Shown here piece after piece: positions 25,109 to 32,975 of a stretch of 64,000 nucleotides of DNA. Every line of letters starts with the position of its first letter. Position 1 is the stretch's first letter. Source of the stretch: Terribacillus saccharophilus (GTDB taxonomy: Bacteria; Bacillota; Bacilli; Bacillales; Amphibacillaceae); NCBI GenBank assembly GCA_900110015.1, contig FOCD01000003.1, forward strand, positions 248,001 through 312,000, read 5' to 3'. The notes below the pieces were generated by a model. It made no database searches. It was not told the DNA's origin and saw only the letters and a program-made list of their open reading frames with translations. Position numbers and translations under genes: made by a program.

Positions 25109-25951
25109 TCACACGACCTCCAACGGTACTTTCGACATCGGCGGCGGGAATTCCTTGTCTAATTTTGCAAGATCTTCTTTATTTAAGACAAGATTACCAG
25201 CCTCAGCATTTTCCACCACATGAGCAGCCTGTCCCGCTTTTGGAATACTGAGTACATGCCCTGACTGAATCGTCCACGCTAAAGCAATCTGTGAAACAGA
25301 AACGCCGTATGCTTTTGCCAAGTCACGGACTGCGGCATTATGCAGGATTTCCTTTCGGTCACCTTGCGCTAATGGACAATACGCCATAATCGGAATTCCT
25401 TTTTCCTTCTGCCATGGAAGCAGATCATATTCGATTCCGCGCGCAGTAAGATTGTAGAGTACTTGATTGACTGCACAATTCTGCCCGTTCTTTACACTCC
25501 ACAGCTCTTCCATATCATCTGTATCGAAATTAGATACACCCCAGTGCTTAATCTTTCCTTCTTCCTTCAACTGTTCAAAAGCTGCCACCGTCTCACCAAG
25601 CGGCACCGCTCCTCGCCAATGAAGCAAATACAAATCCAGATAATCTGTTCCTAATCGCTCCAAGGAACGATCACAGGCTGCAAGCACATCATCGAATGCT
25701 GCATGTGATGGCAGCACCTTCGAAACGAGGAAAACTTTTCCCCTTCGATTTGCAATTGCCTCTTGTACGAGCCGTTCGGAGCGGCCATCACCATACATTT
25801 CAGCTGTATCAATCACCTGCAATTCCTGATCAAGTCCCGTGCGTAAGGCCTGAATCTCATCATGACGCGTCGACTCGTCATCCCCCATATACCAAGTTCC
25901 TTGTCCGATCGCCGCTAATTCAGTTCCATCCGGCAGGGTAATAGTCTTCAT
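25109..25951 (-). CDS. Aldo/keto reductase (second subgroup)
   Basis: A 280-residue aldo/keto reductase with DTAEMYGDGRSERLV, VSKVLPSH and LLHWRGAVPL carrying the catalytic residues, and SIPKAGQAAHVVENAEA as the NADP-phosphate region. It differs clearly from the 24204 reductase and resembles the YeaE-like group. A strong AAGGAGGAG site precedes the ATG. A CAAACGTTTG-core palindrome 48 bases upstream may be an operator for an unidentified repressor. Physiological substrate unknown. Confidence 0.92.
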   Translation of the reverse strand: MKTITLPDGTELAAIGQGTWYMGDDESTRHDEIQALRTGLDQELQVIDTAEMYGDGRSERLVQEAIANRRGKVFLVSKVLPSHAAFDDVLAACDRSLERLGTDYLDLYLLHWRGAVPLGETVAAFEQLKEEGKIKHWGVSNFDTDDMEELWSVKNGQNCAVNQVLYNLTARGIEYDLLPWQKEKGIPIMAYCPLAQGDRKEILHNAAVRDLAKAYGVSVSQIALAWTIQSGHVLSIPKAGQAAHVVENAEAGNLVLNKEDLAKLDKEFPPPMSKVPLEVV

Positions 25952-25998
25952 CGTATTCTCCTCCTTAAATACTTACTTTTTCCCGGTCAGCTATCTTT

Positions 25999-26012
25999 AT
26001 CAAACGTTTGAT
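25999..26012. promoter_or_regulatory. Perfect palindrome upstream of the aldo/keto reductase
   Basis: ATCAAACGTTTGAT is a 14-base perfect inverted repeat in the gap between the divergent reductase and LytTR genes. Its 10-base core CAAACGTTTG recurs at 29807-29816. TetR-type operators often look like this; no binder is identified. Confidence 0.45.
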
Positions 26013-26129
26013 CAATATATAGATGGCAGCTTAACTGCTCTTATTGGCAGGATACACCATCTGCTATTGTTTTTCCTCTGCTGACCGTTACACTGGAAAT
26101 ATCAACAAATAAAAGACAGAAGGTGTGCT

Positions 26130-26582
26130 ATGAAAATCACAATTCAGGAGGACGACAATTGCCAGGAAACCGAGGTGCAAATCACCTGCCGTCAAACAGA
26201 CTCGAGCATTCTAGAACTTGTCAAAATCCTATCAATCTCTAACAAGGAACGATTGTCTGGTGAGAGGAACGGCGAGCTGCATCTTCTCCAGCCAGAATCC
26301 ATCTACTACATTGAATCCGTGGACAATACAGTATTTCTCTATGATAAGAACGCTGTATACCAATCCTCATTAAAGCTGTATCAAATAGAGGAGTCGCATT
26401 TCAGTCCTGATCTTATACGTATATCTAAATCTGTTATCGTCAATCTTTCAAAGGTGGAAAAGCTAAAGCCCACTCTAGGCCGGAAACTCACAGCCACCCT
26501 CACGAACGGAGAAAAAGTCATAATTTCCAGGCAGTACGTACCACAGCTAAAACATAAGCTCGGATTAGGAAAGGAGGAGTAA
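26130..26582 (+). CDS. LytTR-domain transcriptional regulator
   Basis: A 150-residue protein with a short N-terminal segment and a LytTR DNA-binding domain (about 45-145: LLQPESIYYIESVDNTVFLYDKN, FSPDLIRISKSVIVNLSKVEKL). It has no response-regulator receiver domain. The next gene is a DUF3021 membrane protein, as in the LytTR regulatory systems known from streptococci (HdrRM, BrsRM), where the membrane partner holds the regulator inactive. Here an ABC transporter follows, probably the target. The upstream ACCGTTACA (26083-26091) resembles one LytTR half-site; a second is not clear. Confidence 0.88.
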   Translation: MKITIQEDDNCQETEVQITCRQTDSSILELVKILSISNKERLSGERNGELHLLQPESIYYIESVDNTVFLYDKNAVYQSSLKLYQIEESHFSPDLIRISKSVIVNLSKVEKLKPTLGRKLTATLTNGEKVIISRQYVPQLKHKLGLGKEE

Positions 26583-26584
26583 TG

Positions 26585-27025
26585 ATGAAGACTATCGTAA
26601 GTTTCATTCAAACATGGGGCATCATGTTTATGTTCTCTATTTTGGCAACAAGCGTATACATTTATGTTTTCATCGGAAATAACACAATGGATATTGCCCT
26701 TGTACCTCAAAATCTGCTTATTACTTTTGTGCTGACTTGGATACAGCATTTGTTTCTCAAGCGAGCAAATGAATCTAACATCCTTACCCGCTCACTTCTG
26801 TTCCTGCTTGTTGTCTTGGGTACTTTCACAGGTTCCGCTACTCTGTTCGGCTGGTTTGATACAAGTAACTGGAAGCTGCTCGCGTTATTACTTGCTCTTG
26901 TTATCTTCATTTATATCGTCCTTTGGGCTATCTATCGCCTTATTCATAATGTTGAAGCAAAGCAATTGAATGAAGAACTGGCTAATTATAAAAGGAAGAA
27001 GGCTGGAGCGAATGAAAATCATTGA
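26585..27025 (+). CDS. DUF3021 family membrane protein (putative inhibitor of the LytTR regulator)
   Basis: A 146-residue protein with four hydrophobic helices and a basic cytoplasmic tail (about 120-146), the DUF3021 pattern. Two adjacent ATGs overlap the lytTR stop; the second is seven bases from GGAGG and is preferred. In characterised LytTR systems the DUF3021-type or similar membrane protein antagonises the regulator, and its inactivation derepresses the operon. The ABC ATPase start lies inside its 3' end (14-base overlap), so all four genes are tightly coupled. Confidence 0.82.
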   Translation: MKTIVSFIQTWGIMFMFSILATSVYIYVFIGNNTMDIALVPQNLLITFVLTWIQHLFLKRANESNILTRSLLFLLVVLGTFTGSATLFGWFDTSNWKLLALLLALVIFIYIVLWAIYRLIHNVEAKQLNEELANYKRKKAGANENH

Positions 27026-27950
27026 AATTAATAATCTAACGAAAAGCTATGGTAAGTCCCTTGCTGTGGATGACATATCCTTCGATGTGGAGAAAGGGCA
27101 TCTATTCGCATTTTTAGGTGTAAATGGCGCGGGAAAGTCGACAACCATCCATATGATTGCAACCCGCTTGCAGCAGTCAAATGGCACTATTTGCGTTGAT
27201 GGTTTCCAAGCGGGCAAGGATGACGCAGAAATTCGCAAGCGGATTGGTTTGGTTTTTCAAGATAATGTACTCGATGATGTTCTGACCGTAAAGGAGAATC
27301 TCGACATGTGGGGGCGTTTCTATGGTATGTCGAAAACTGATACTCAAAAAAGTATCTCCTGGGTAACTGATACCTTATTGCTGGAACCCATCCTAAAAAA
27401 ACAATTTCGTCATCTGTCAGGCGGACAGAAACGGCGTGCAGAGATAGCCCGGGCACTGCTGCACCGGCCAGCCATTCTATTCTTGGATGAACCGACGACT
27501 GGTCTGGATCCTCAAACAAGAGTCGATGTGTGGAAAACAATTGCAAGTCTGCAGCAGCAGCTCCAGATGACTGTATTTCTGACGACGCATTACATGGAGG
27601 AAGCGGCTGAAGCAAATCAAATTGTTGTCATCGATAAAGGTAAAATCAAGGCTCAGGGCACGCCAGCTGAGTTAAAACGGCTTTACGCATCAGATACATT
27701 ACGTTTGCAAGTAAACGATAACGATTTTACAGCAACGCATTTAGATGAACAACGCTACAGCTACAGCCTTAAGGACGATATATTCCAAATTTCCGTCCCA
27801 AATAGTTTGCAAGCGTACCATATCCTGCGACATTTAGAGGACAGTATCACCGATTTCGAATTAATTAAAGGCAGTCTGGACGATGTGTTTATTAACTTAG
27901 TAAAGGAGAATACACATGCACACAATTTGGCAGCTGACAAAGCGCTCTAA
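27012..27950 (+). CDS. ABC transporter ATP-binding protein
   Basis: A 312-residue ATPase with Walker A GVNGAGKST, Q-loop FQDN, signature LSGGQKRR, Walker B ILFLDEPT and a C-terminal extension typical of DrrA/CcmA-like export ATPases. It pairs with the downstream permease, with which it overlaps by 35 bases. The start is the ATG at 27012 inside the DUF3021 gene. Context suggests export of a drug, lipid or peptide, with the LytTR/DUF3021 pair as its sensor and switch. Confidence 0.93.
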   Translation: MKIIEINNLTKSYGKSLAVDDISFDVEKGHLFAFLGVNGAGKSTTIHMIATRLQQSNGTICVDGFQAGKDDAEIRKRIGLVFQDNVLDDVLTVKENLDMWGRFYGMSKTDTQKSISWVTDTLLLEPILKKQFRHLSGGQKRRAEIARALLHRPAILFLDEPTTGLDPQTRVDVWKTIASLQQQLQMTVFLTTHYMEEAAEANQIVVIDKGKIKAQGTPAELKRLYASDTLRLQVNDNDFTATHLDEQRYSYSLKDDIFQISVPNSLQAYHILRHLEDSITDFELIKGSLDDVFINLVKENTHAHNLAADKAL

Positions 27951-28788
27951 TCGATTGTATTTTCGTGACAAGACTGCTGTCTTCATGTCTTTACTCACAA
28001 CAGGTATCATTATTGTCCTTTATTTGCTTTTCTTGGCTGATGTGACGACTAATTCGGCACAGCAAGCAGCTCAGGGAGCCGTCGGCATGAAGGAGCTGAT
28101 GCAAAGCTGGCTTCTCGCCGGAATCATTGTAGTCATTTCCCTGACAGTCACATTGGCTGTTTTAAGTACGATGATTGAAGATGCGGTCAGCAACCAGTTG
28201 CACGCTTTATTGATTACGCCAATAACAAGAACTCAATTGGTTATCGGGTATCTATTATCCGCTTGGCTGATCGCTGTACTATTTTCTGTCGGCGCCTTGC
28301 TCATTGCTCAAGGATACTTCTGGTTGAGTGATAAACCTACCGTCACTTGGACTGGCTTACTATCGGCGATCGGTTTAATCATGCTGATTACTTTTTCTTC
28401 CGCAACTTTCCTTTTCGCCATAACAGTTCTAATCCGTTCCAGAAAATCTTTTTCATCGATGGGTACACTAGTCGGCACCTTATCAGGATTTCTGCTTGGC
28501 ATCTACATACCAATCGGACAGCTACCGACATTTGTACAGGAAATAACCAAGTTCTTTCCCCCGACTTATGGTGTCGCAGCACTACGTGACGTTCTGATGC
28601 AGCCTGCAATTGAAACTACCTTTGCTGATGCTCCTGCCCCGATTTTAGATGGGTTTAAAGATACATTTGGTCTGCAAATCACCTTATTTGATTCTGCTGC
28701 TCAACTGCCCGTTATACTTGGTATTCTCTTTCTGACAGGGGTTATATTTTTAAGCCTTGGTGTTTGGATGCGATCGGTACGGATATAA
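27916..28788 (+). CDS. ABC-2 type transporter permease
   Basis: A 290-residue membrane protein with an N-terminal helix (about 22-42), an extracellular stretch and five further helices, the ABC2 export permease pattern (GTLSGFLLGIYIPIGQLPTFVQEITKFFPPTYGVAALRD region near 195-230). It begins within the ATPase gene after AAAGGAG and is last in the LytTR operon, followed by a strong terminator at 28823-28865. Confidence 0.9.
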   Translation: MHTIWQLTKRSNRLYFRDKTAVFMSLLTTGIIIVLYLLFLADVTTNSAQQAAQGAVGMKELMQSWLLAGIIVVISLTVTLAVLSTMIEDAVSNQLHALLITPITRTQLVIGYLLSAWLIAVLFSVGALLIAQGYFWLSDKPTVTWTGLLSAIGLIMLITFSSATFLFAITVLIRSRKSFSSMGTLVGTLSGFLLGIYIPIGQLPTFVQEITKFFPPTYGVAALRDVLMQPAIETTFADAPAPILDGFKDTFGLQITLFDSAAQLPVILGILFLTGVIFLSLGVWMRSVRI

Positions 28789-28822
28789 CAACTGCATCAA
28801 GCTATTCACTTGGGAAGGGCAC

Positions 28823-28865
28823 AAAAAAGGCAGTACACATGTAAAAAAATGTGTACTGCCTTTTT
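28823..28865. terminator. Bidirectional terminator between the ABC operon and SDR gene
   Basis: An 18-base arm beginning AAAAAAGGCAGTAC pairs with GTACTGCCTTTTT across an A-rich 8-base loop. It serves the LytTR operon on the plus strand and the SDR gene on the minus strand. Confidence 0.93.
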
Positions 28866-28876
28866 ACTATATTTGC

Positions 28877-29632
28877 TTATAAAGCGCCCATTCCACCGTC
28901 TACCCGATATTGTCCCCCTGTCAGGAAGTCACTTTTGTCATCCGCAAGGAATAAAACAAGATTGGCTACATCTGGCGCTTCTCCATAACGACCTAGCGGA
29001 ATTGATTTTGCCAAAGTAGCTTCGTCTATCCCCATACCAGCCTCCAATGAACGCATCATACGCGTATTCGCTGGAGATGGATGGACACTGTTCACACGAA
29101 TATTATACGGCGCGAACTCAATTGCAGTTGCTTTAGTCAGTCCTACCACAGCATGCTTAGATGCAATGTACGGTGTAACACCAGGGCTTCCATGAAGACC
29201 AGCAACAGAGGAAGTATTGATTACAGCCCCATACCCTTGATCTTTCATCACAGCGAGCACATGCTTCAACCCTAGAAAGACACCGCGAACATTAACAGCA
29301 AGTACCTTGTCTAAATCTTCCACATTCTGCTCTGTAATAGGAGCTACTTTTCCTTCGATACCTGCGTTGTTAAAAAACACATCAATCTTTCCATACCTAT
29401 CCACAGTTTCACGAACGTATTTCTTAACATCTTCTTCATTTGAAACATCTGCTTGAATGATATGTACCTCACCACGTGGTTTTAATTCTTCTTTCGTTTG
29501 TGCAAGCTGATCCGCAAACAGATCAACAAGTACCACTTTAGCTTCCTGATCCAAAAATTTTTCAGCAGTAACTTTTCCGATACCGCCAGCTCCTCCAGTA
29601 ATAATAACTACTTTATCTCTAAAGTTTGTCAT
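28877..29632 (-). CDS. SDR family oxidoreductase (glucose dehydrogenase-like)
   Basis: A 251-residue short-chain dehydrogenase with the cofactor motif TGGAGGIG (near residue 13), the NNAGIEG motif, the catalytic Ser-Tyr-Lys set (TSSVAGL, YIASKHA) and a GGQYRVDGGMGAL C-terminus. This pattern belongs to the glucose/general stress dehydrogenase group. The preferred start is the second ATG (29632), nine bases after GGAGG; the first is directly against it. A cre-like site precedes it. Two further SDRs of similar type occur at 47736-49296. Confidence 0.9.
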   Translation of the reverse strand: MTNFRDKVVIITGGAGGIGKVTAEKFLDQEAKVVLVDLFADQLAQTKEELKPRGEVHIIQADVSNEEDVKKYVRETVDRYGKIDVFFNNAGIEGKVAPITEQNVEDLDKVLAVNVRGVFLGLKHVLAVMKDQGYGAVINTSSVAGLHGSPGVTPYIASKHAVVGLTKATAIEFAPYNIRVNSVHPSPANTRMMRSLEAGMGIDEATLAKSIPLGRYGEAPDVANLVLFLADDKSDFLTGGQYRVDGGMGAL

Positions 29633-29660
29633 TGAAATCATCCTCCTTTTAAAAACAAAT

Positions 29661-29674
29661 ATTAAGCGCTTACA
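29661..29674 (-). promoter_or_regulatory. cre-like site upstream of the SDR gene
   Basis: Minus-strand TGTAAGCGCTTAAT matches the CcpA consensus at 13 of 14 positions, 29 bases upstream of the SDR start. Its position near the ribosome site would suit repression. Function inferred. Confidence 0.5.
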
Positions 29675-29749
29675 TAAAGATTAGCATAATTTAATTAGTA
29701 CATAAACAAATATGACTTTTCCCGCATGACAAAATGCCTGCAAAGGAAA

Positions 29750-29781
29750 AAAGGAATTCACTTATGTTGAACTCCTTTTAT
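29750..29781 (-). terminator. Terminator after the recombinase-like gene
   Basis: AAAAGGAGTTCAA / TGAATTCCTTTTTT on the minus strand forms a stem with one mismatch and a T-run, 60 bases beyond the stop at 29841. Confidence 0.7.
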
Positions 29782-29805
29782 GTATACAGGGTCAATTTAA
29801 TTTGA

Positions 29806-29817
29806 ACAAACGTTTGT
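29806..29817. promoter_or_regulatory. Palindrome with CAAACGTTTG core
   Basis: ACAAACGTTTGT, a 12-base perfect inverted repeat, lies between the recombinase-like stop and its terminator. It shares a 10-base core with the palindrome at 25999-26012. Operator function is speculative. Confidence 0.35.
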
Positions 29818-29840
29818 ATACTTCTCTTTTTCGACAAATT

Positions 29841-30362
29841 CTATTCTTGAAGATACCGATACAGCGTTGTCTTACTGATACCTGTCTCAATGGTTATTTC
29901 AGCTATCGAGTATTTCTTACTTCGATACATATCGATAGCTTTTTGAACATTCCTATCTGGTTTTCGCGGTCTCCCGCCCGCTCGGTTCTTTGCTTTTGCC
30001 TCAGAAAGCCCTGCCTTCGTTCTTTCTCCTACCACTTCTTTCCGGAATACAGCAATCTGCTCCAAATGCTGAAAAAACGAGTCTTCTCTCGTATCAATAC
30101 TATCCTCGATCGATACAAGATCCGCTTGCTTCTCCTGCAAATTACGGCAAATTTCGATCAGATGTTTTGTCGAATTTGCCAGGCTGTAAAGCTTGCGCAC
30201 AACAAGCACATCCCCGTGCTGCAACCTTTCCAAGAGTTCCTCTAATAGAGGCTGACCTTGCACGTCTTCCTTCTCTTCTATCATTGTTTCGCAGTTCATT
30301 ATTTCTGTTGGCTGCATATCCCATTTTCCCTGAACAAACTCACGTATATATCCAATTCGCAA
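29841..30362 (-). CDS. Serine-recombinase-like protein lacking catalytic residues, with intact resolvase HTH
   Basis: A 173-residue protein aligned along its length with resolvases/invertases: MRIGYIRE N-terminus, LLEELLERLQHGDVLVVRKLYSLANSTKHLIE middle, ERTKAGLSEAKAKNRAGGRP hinge and a C-terminal helix-turn-helix (IAEITIETGISKTTLYRYLQE region). Active family members read YARVSTxDQ with the nucleophilic serine; here the segment is YIREFVQGKWDMQ with no serine, and the usual DRLGRS reads LYSLANS. It should bind DNA but not recombine. It starts at TTG (30360-30362) after GGAGTGAG. No transposon ends are visible. A regulator role towards the divergent sulP or downstream SDR is inferred. Confidence 0.82.
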   Translation of the reverse strand: MRIGYIREFVQGKWDMQPTEIMNCETMIEEKEDVQGQPLLEELLERLQHGDVLVVRKLYSLANSTKHLIEICRNLQEKQADLVSIEDSIDTREDSFFQHLEQIAVFRKEVVGERTKAGLSEAKAKNRAGGRPRKPDRNVQKAIDMYRSKKYSIAEITIETGISKTTLYRYLQE

Positions 30363-30382
30363 TTTATCTCACTCCAAATAAA

Positions 30383-30420
30383 GTACCAAAAACGTTAGTT
30401 TTGGTTCCAAAAGTACCTGA
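30383..30420. promoter_or_regulatory. Repeated/inverted CCAAAA motifs between the divergent recombinase-like and sulP genes
   Basis: TACCAAAAAC, then AGTTTTGGTTCC inverted, then TTCCAAAAGTACC: three CCAAAA elements in 36 bases, the first two forming an inverted repeat around ACGTTA. The cluster sits just upstream of the recombinase-like start and could be its operator. A second inverted repeat, GACTTCT/AGAAGTC, lies at 30456-30478 near the sulP start. Confidence 0.45.
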
Positions 30421-30509
30421 ATCATGTTACAGTAAGCTTATCAAAATTCGGACTCGACTTCTATGAGACTTAGAAGTCAACAAAATAATATAAATGAGGT
30501 GTATGTAGA

Positions 30510-31982
30510 TTGACAGCAGCAAAACTAAATAAACAATGGTTTGGCAACATCCGCGGGGACATTCTTTCTGGTATCGTTGTTGCTTTGGCTTTGATTCCGG
30601 AGGCAATAGCATTCTCTATCATCGCAGGCGTGGATCCGATGGTCGGATTATATGCATCCTTCTCGATGGCAGTTGTCATTGCTATCGTCGGCGGCAGACC
30701 GGCAATGATTTCTGCAGCAACCGGCGCAATGGCTTTATTGATGGTGACATTAGTGAAGGACCACGGATTACAATACTTATTCGCTACTACAATTTTGACT
30801 GGTGTATTGCAGCTCGTATTCGGCGTATTAGGTATTGCCCGTTTTATGAAATTCATTCCACGCTCTGTCATGATCGGATTCGTGAACGCACTCGCTATTC
30901 TGATTTTCATGGCGCAGGTTCCACATTTCATCGGTATCAATACGACTACCTATATCGTAGTGGGGGTAACGCTTGCCATCATCTATTTATTCCCACTCAT
31001 CACGAAAACTGTTCCTGCTCCGCTTGTTGCTATCTTGGCAGTGACAATTATGTCGTTGTTCCTGCATATTGACGTTCGGACTGTCGGTGATTTAGGAGGA
31101 ATAAAACAAGCACTGCCTTCTTTCCTGATTCCTGACATCCCTCTCAACTTGGAGACATTGCAAATCATTTTCCCGACTGCACTTGCTTTGTCGATCGTCG
31201 GATTGCTGGAATCCTTGTTGACTGCAACAATCGTCGATGACATGACGGATACAGACAGTAACAAGAACAAAGAAGCCCGAGGACAAGGCATTGCCAATAT
31301 TGTAACTGGCTTTTTCGGCGGGATGGCTGGGTGTGCAATGATCGGACAATCCGTCATTAACGTCAAATCCGGTGGCCGTGGACGGCTTTCTACTTTCGTT
31401 GCAGGTATTTTTCTAATGTTTCTCATCCTTGTATTAGGAGACTGGGTAGTAAGAATACCAATGCCTGCACTTGTTGGGGTCATGATCATGGTTTCAATCG
31501 GCACGTTTGATTGGTCCTCCCTGCGCAGCCTTACCCGTGTCCCTCTATCCGATTCAACCGTCATGGTCGTGACTGTCATTGCTGTAGTGGTGACGCATAA
31601 CCTGTCTATCGGTGTATTTATCGGCATTCTGCTGAGCGCTATTTTCTTTGTTGCTAAAATATCGAAAGTGAAAGTCGAAAAAAGAACGGACAATAGAGCA
31701 GATCATATTCGTTACACTATTACCGGACAACTGTTCTTTGCTTCCGTGACCGATTTCACAAATAGCTTTTTCTTTGAAAATATAGCAAAACAAGTAACAC
31801 TTGATTTCACCAACACTCATGTTTGGGATGACTCCGCAGTGGCAGCGATTGACAAAGTCGTGCTAAAATTTAAGGAGAAGGGCTCTTCCGTTACCTTAGA
31901 AGGGTTGAACAAGGATAGCCAAGCACTTATGCACAAATTGACAACTAGCGATTCAGCACATGTGAACGTATCAAACCATTAA
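30510..31982 (+). CDS. SulP family inorganic anion transporter with STAS domain
   Basis: A 490-residue secondary transporter with about 10-12 membrane helices (residues 15-390) and a C-terminal STAS domain (about 400-480, [19 protein letters not shown] to [11 protein letters not shown]). SulP proteins carry sulfate, bicarbonate or other anions. Motifs include [26 protein letters not shown] and the central [19 protein letters not shown] segment. It begins at a TTG (30510-30512) eight bases after GAGGTG. A UspA gene follows 14 bases later, a common bacterial pairing; with the sulfur block nearby sulfate is possible, bicarbonate equally so. Confidence 0.92.
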   Translation: MTAAKLNKQWFGNIRGDILSGIVVALALIPEAIAFSIIAGVDPMVGLYASFSMAVVIAIVGGRPAMISAATGAMALLMVTLVKDHGLQYLFATTILTGVLQLVFGVLGIARFMKFIPRSVMIGFVNALAILIFMAQVPHFIGINTTTYIVVGVTLAIIYLFPLITKTVPAPLVAILAVTIMSLFLHIDVRTVGDLGGIKQALPSFLIPDIPLNLETLQIIFPTALALSIVGLLESLLTATIVDDMTDTDSNKNKEARGQGIANIVTGFFGGMAGCAMIGQSVINVKSGGRGRLSTFVAGIFLMFLILVLGDWVVRIPMPALVGVMIMVSIGTFDWSSLRSLTRVPLSDSTVMVVTVIAVVVTHNLSIGVFIGILLSAIFFVAKISKVKVEKRTDNRADHIRYTITGQLFFASVTDFTNSFFFENIAKQVTLDFTNTHVWDDSAVAAIDKVVLKFKEKGSSVTLEGLNKDSQALMHKLTTSDSAHVNVSNH

Positions 31983-31996
31983 AAGGCGGTGCATCC

Positions 31997-32425
31997 ATGT
32001 TTAAGAAAATCGTAGTAGCAATTGACGGGTCCGACCACTCCTTCCTTGCAGCAGAGCACGCCATACAGATTGCAAAGCTGCAACCTGGAACTCACGTGGA
32101 GGGAATTCAAGTTCTTGATTATGAAAAAACAAAAGCAGATGTTCTGCACAGTACTGATCCAATTCAACTGCAAAGCAAACGCGACGAAAAGCTCCAGCGT
32201 TTCCGTGATGCTTTCGAAGCAGCATCTATCCATTACAAACTGATCATGAAACACGGCGAACCTGCACCGATGATTTTAGAGCATGCACGTGATACAAAAG
32301 CTGATCTTATTATCATCGGCAGCCGCGGACTAAATCCACTCCAGGAAATAGTCCTTGGAAGTGTCAGCAGTCGTGTAGCGAAACGAGCAAAATGCTCTGT
32401 CATGATTGTCAAATACCTGCCGTAA
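31997..32425 (+). CDS. Universal stress protein UspA family
   Basis: A 142-residue single-domain Usp. The ATP-binding pattern G-2x-G-9x-G(S) appears at the C-terminus as GSRGLNPLQEIVLGSVS, and the N-terminus reads KKIVVAIDGSDHS. It follows sulP by 14 bases and ends at a strong terminator, so it is co-transcribed with the transporter and may modulate it. Bacterial SulP-Usp pairs are frequent; the mechanism is not established. Confidence 0.94.
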   Translation: MFKKIVVAIDGSDHSFLAAEHAIQIAKLQPGTHVEGIQVLDYEKTKADVLHSTDPIQLQSKRDEKLQRFRDAFEAASIHYKLIMKHGEPAPMILEHARDTKADLIIIGSRGLNPLQEIVLGSVSSRVAKRAKCSVMIVKYLP

Positions 32426-32426
32426 C

Positions 32427-32459
32427 AAAAGGCTGCCGAAGGGTTTCGGCAGCCTTTTT
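32427..32459 (+). terminator. Terminator of the sulP-uspA operon
   Basis: AAAAGGCTGCCGAA / TTTCGGCAGCCTTTTT stem with a 3-base loop, starting two bases after the uspA stop. Confidence 0.93.
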
Positions 32460-32496
32460 CATAGCCTATTATAGAAAAAAATCGAGGTGTGAATTG

Positions 32497-32949
32497 ATGA
32501 AGATACGAAAGCTCCACTCAACTGAAACACCACCCATGGATCTCTTGCTCGAAGCAGATCCATCTATAACGAAAATAGAATCTTACCTTCGTCATGGAAG
32601 CAGTTTTATTGCAGAAATAGACAATCATATCTCGGGCATTTACGTTCTGCTGCCAATCAGCTCAGACACCGCAGAAGTAATCAACATTTCTGTCAGAGAA
32701 GCAGATCAAGGAAAAGGTATAGGTAAAAAACTCATCCATCATGCGATTGAGCAAGCCCGCTCACAGAGCTATGCTCGTCTGGAAGTAGGAACCGGCAATT
32801 CCAGTATCGATCAAATTGCCTTCTATCAAAAATGCGGCTTCCGGATGATAGCAATTGATCATGATTTCTTTCTCCGTCATTATGAAGAACCTATCTTTGA
32901 AAATGGTATTCAGTGCAGAGATATGATCCGTTTCCGTTATAATCTTTAA
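32497..32949 (+). CDS. GNAT family N-acetyltransferase
   Basis: A 150-residue acetyltransferase with the acetyl-CoA motif VREADQGKGIGKKLIHHAI (Q-x-x-G-x-G/A) and the following FYQKCGFR strand-loop that is typical of GNAT enzymes. The ATG at 32497 follows GAGGTG; the longer frame would extend back through the terminator into uspA. Stand-alone gene, substrate unknown. It converges on the long sulfur operon, with only 26 bases between the stops and no clear terminator. Confidence 0.9.
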   Translation: MKIRKLHSTETPPMDLLLEADPSITKIESYLRHGSSFIAEIDNHISGIYVLLPISSDTAEVINISVREADQGKGIGKKLIHHAIEQARSQSYARLEVGTGNSSIDQIAFYQKCGFRMIAIDHDFFLRHYEEPIFENGIQCRDMIRFRYNL

Positions 32950-32975
32950 ATTGCATCTGTGGTACTTTTTTGCAT

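Noticed and set aside
29841..30362. Active resolvase of a transposon or integrated element
   Set aside because: Catalytic serine and conserved arginine are lost, and no inverted-repeat ends, transposase or att-like duplication is visible around it.
30536..31693. Long frames (178 and 236 codons) overlapping sulP in other frames
   Set aside because: Composition is arginine/proline- or histidine-rich and lacks any domain; both are shadows of sulP.
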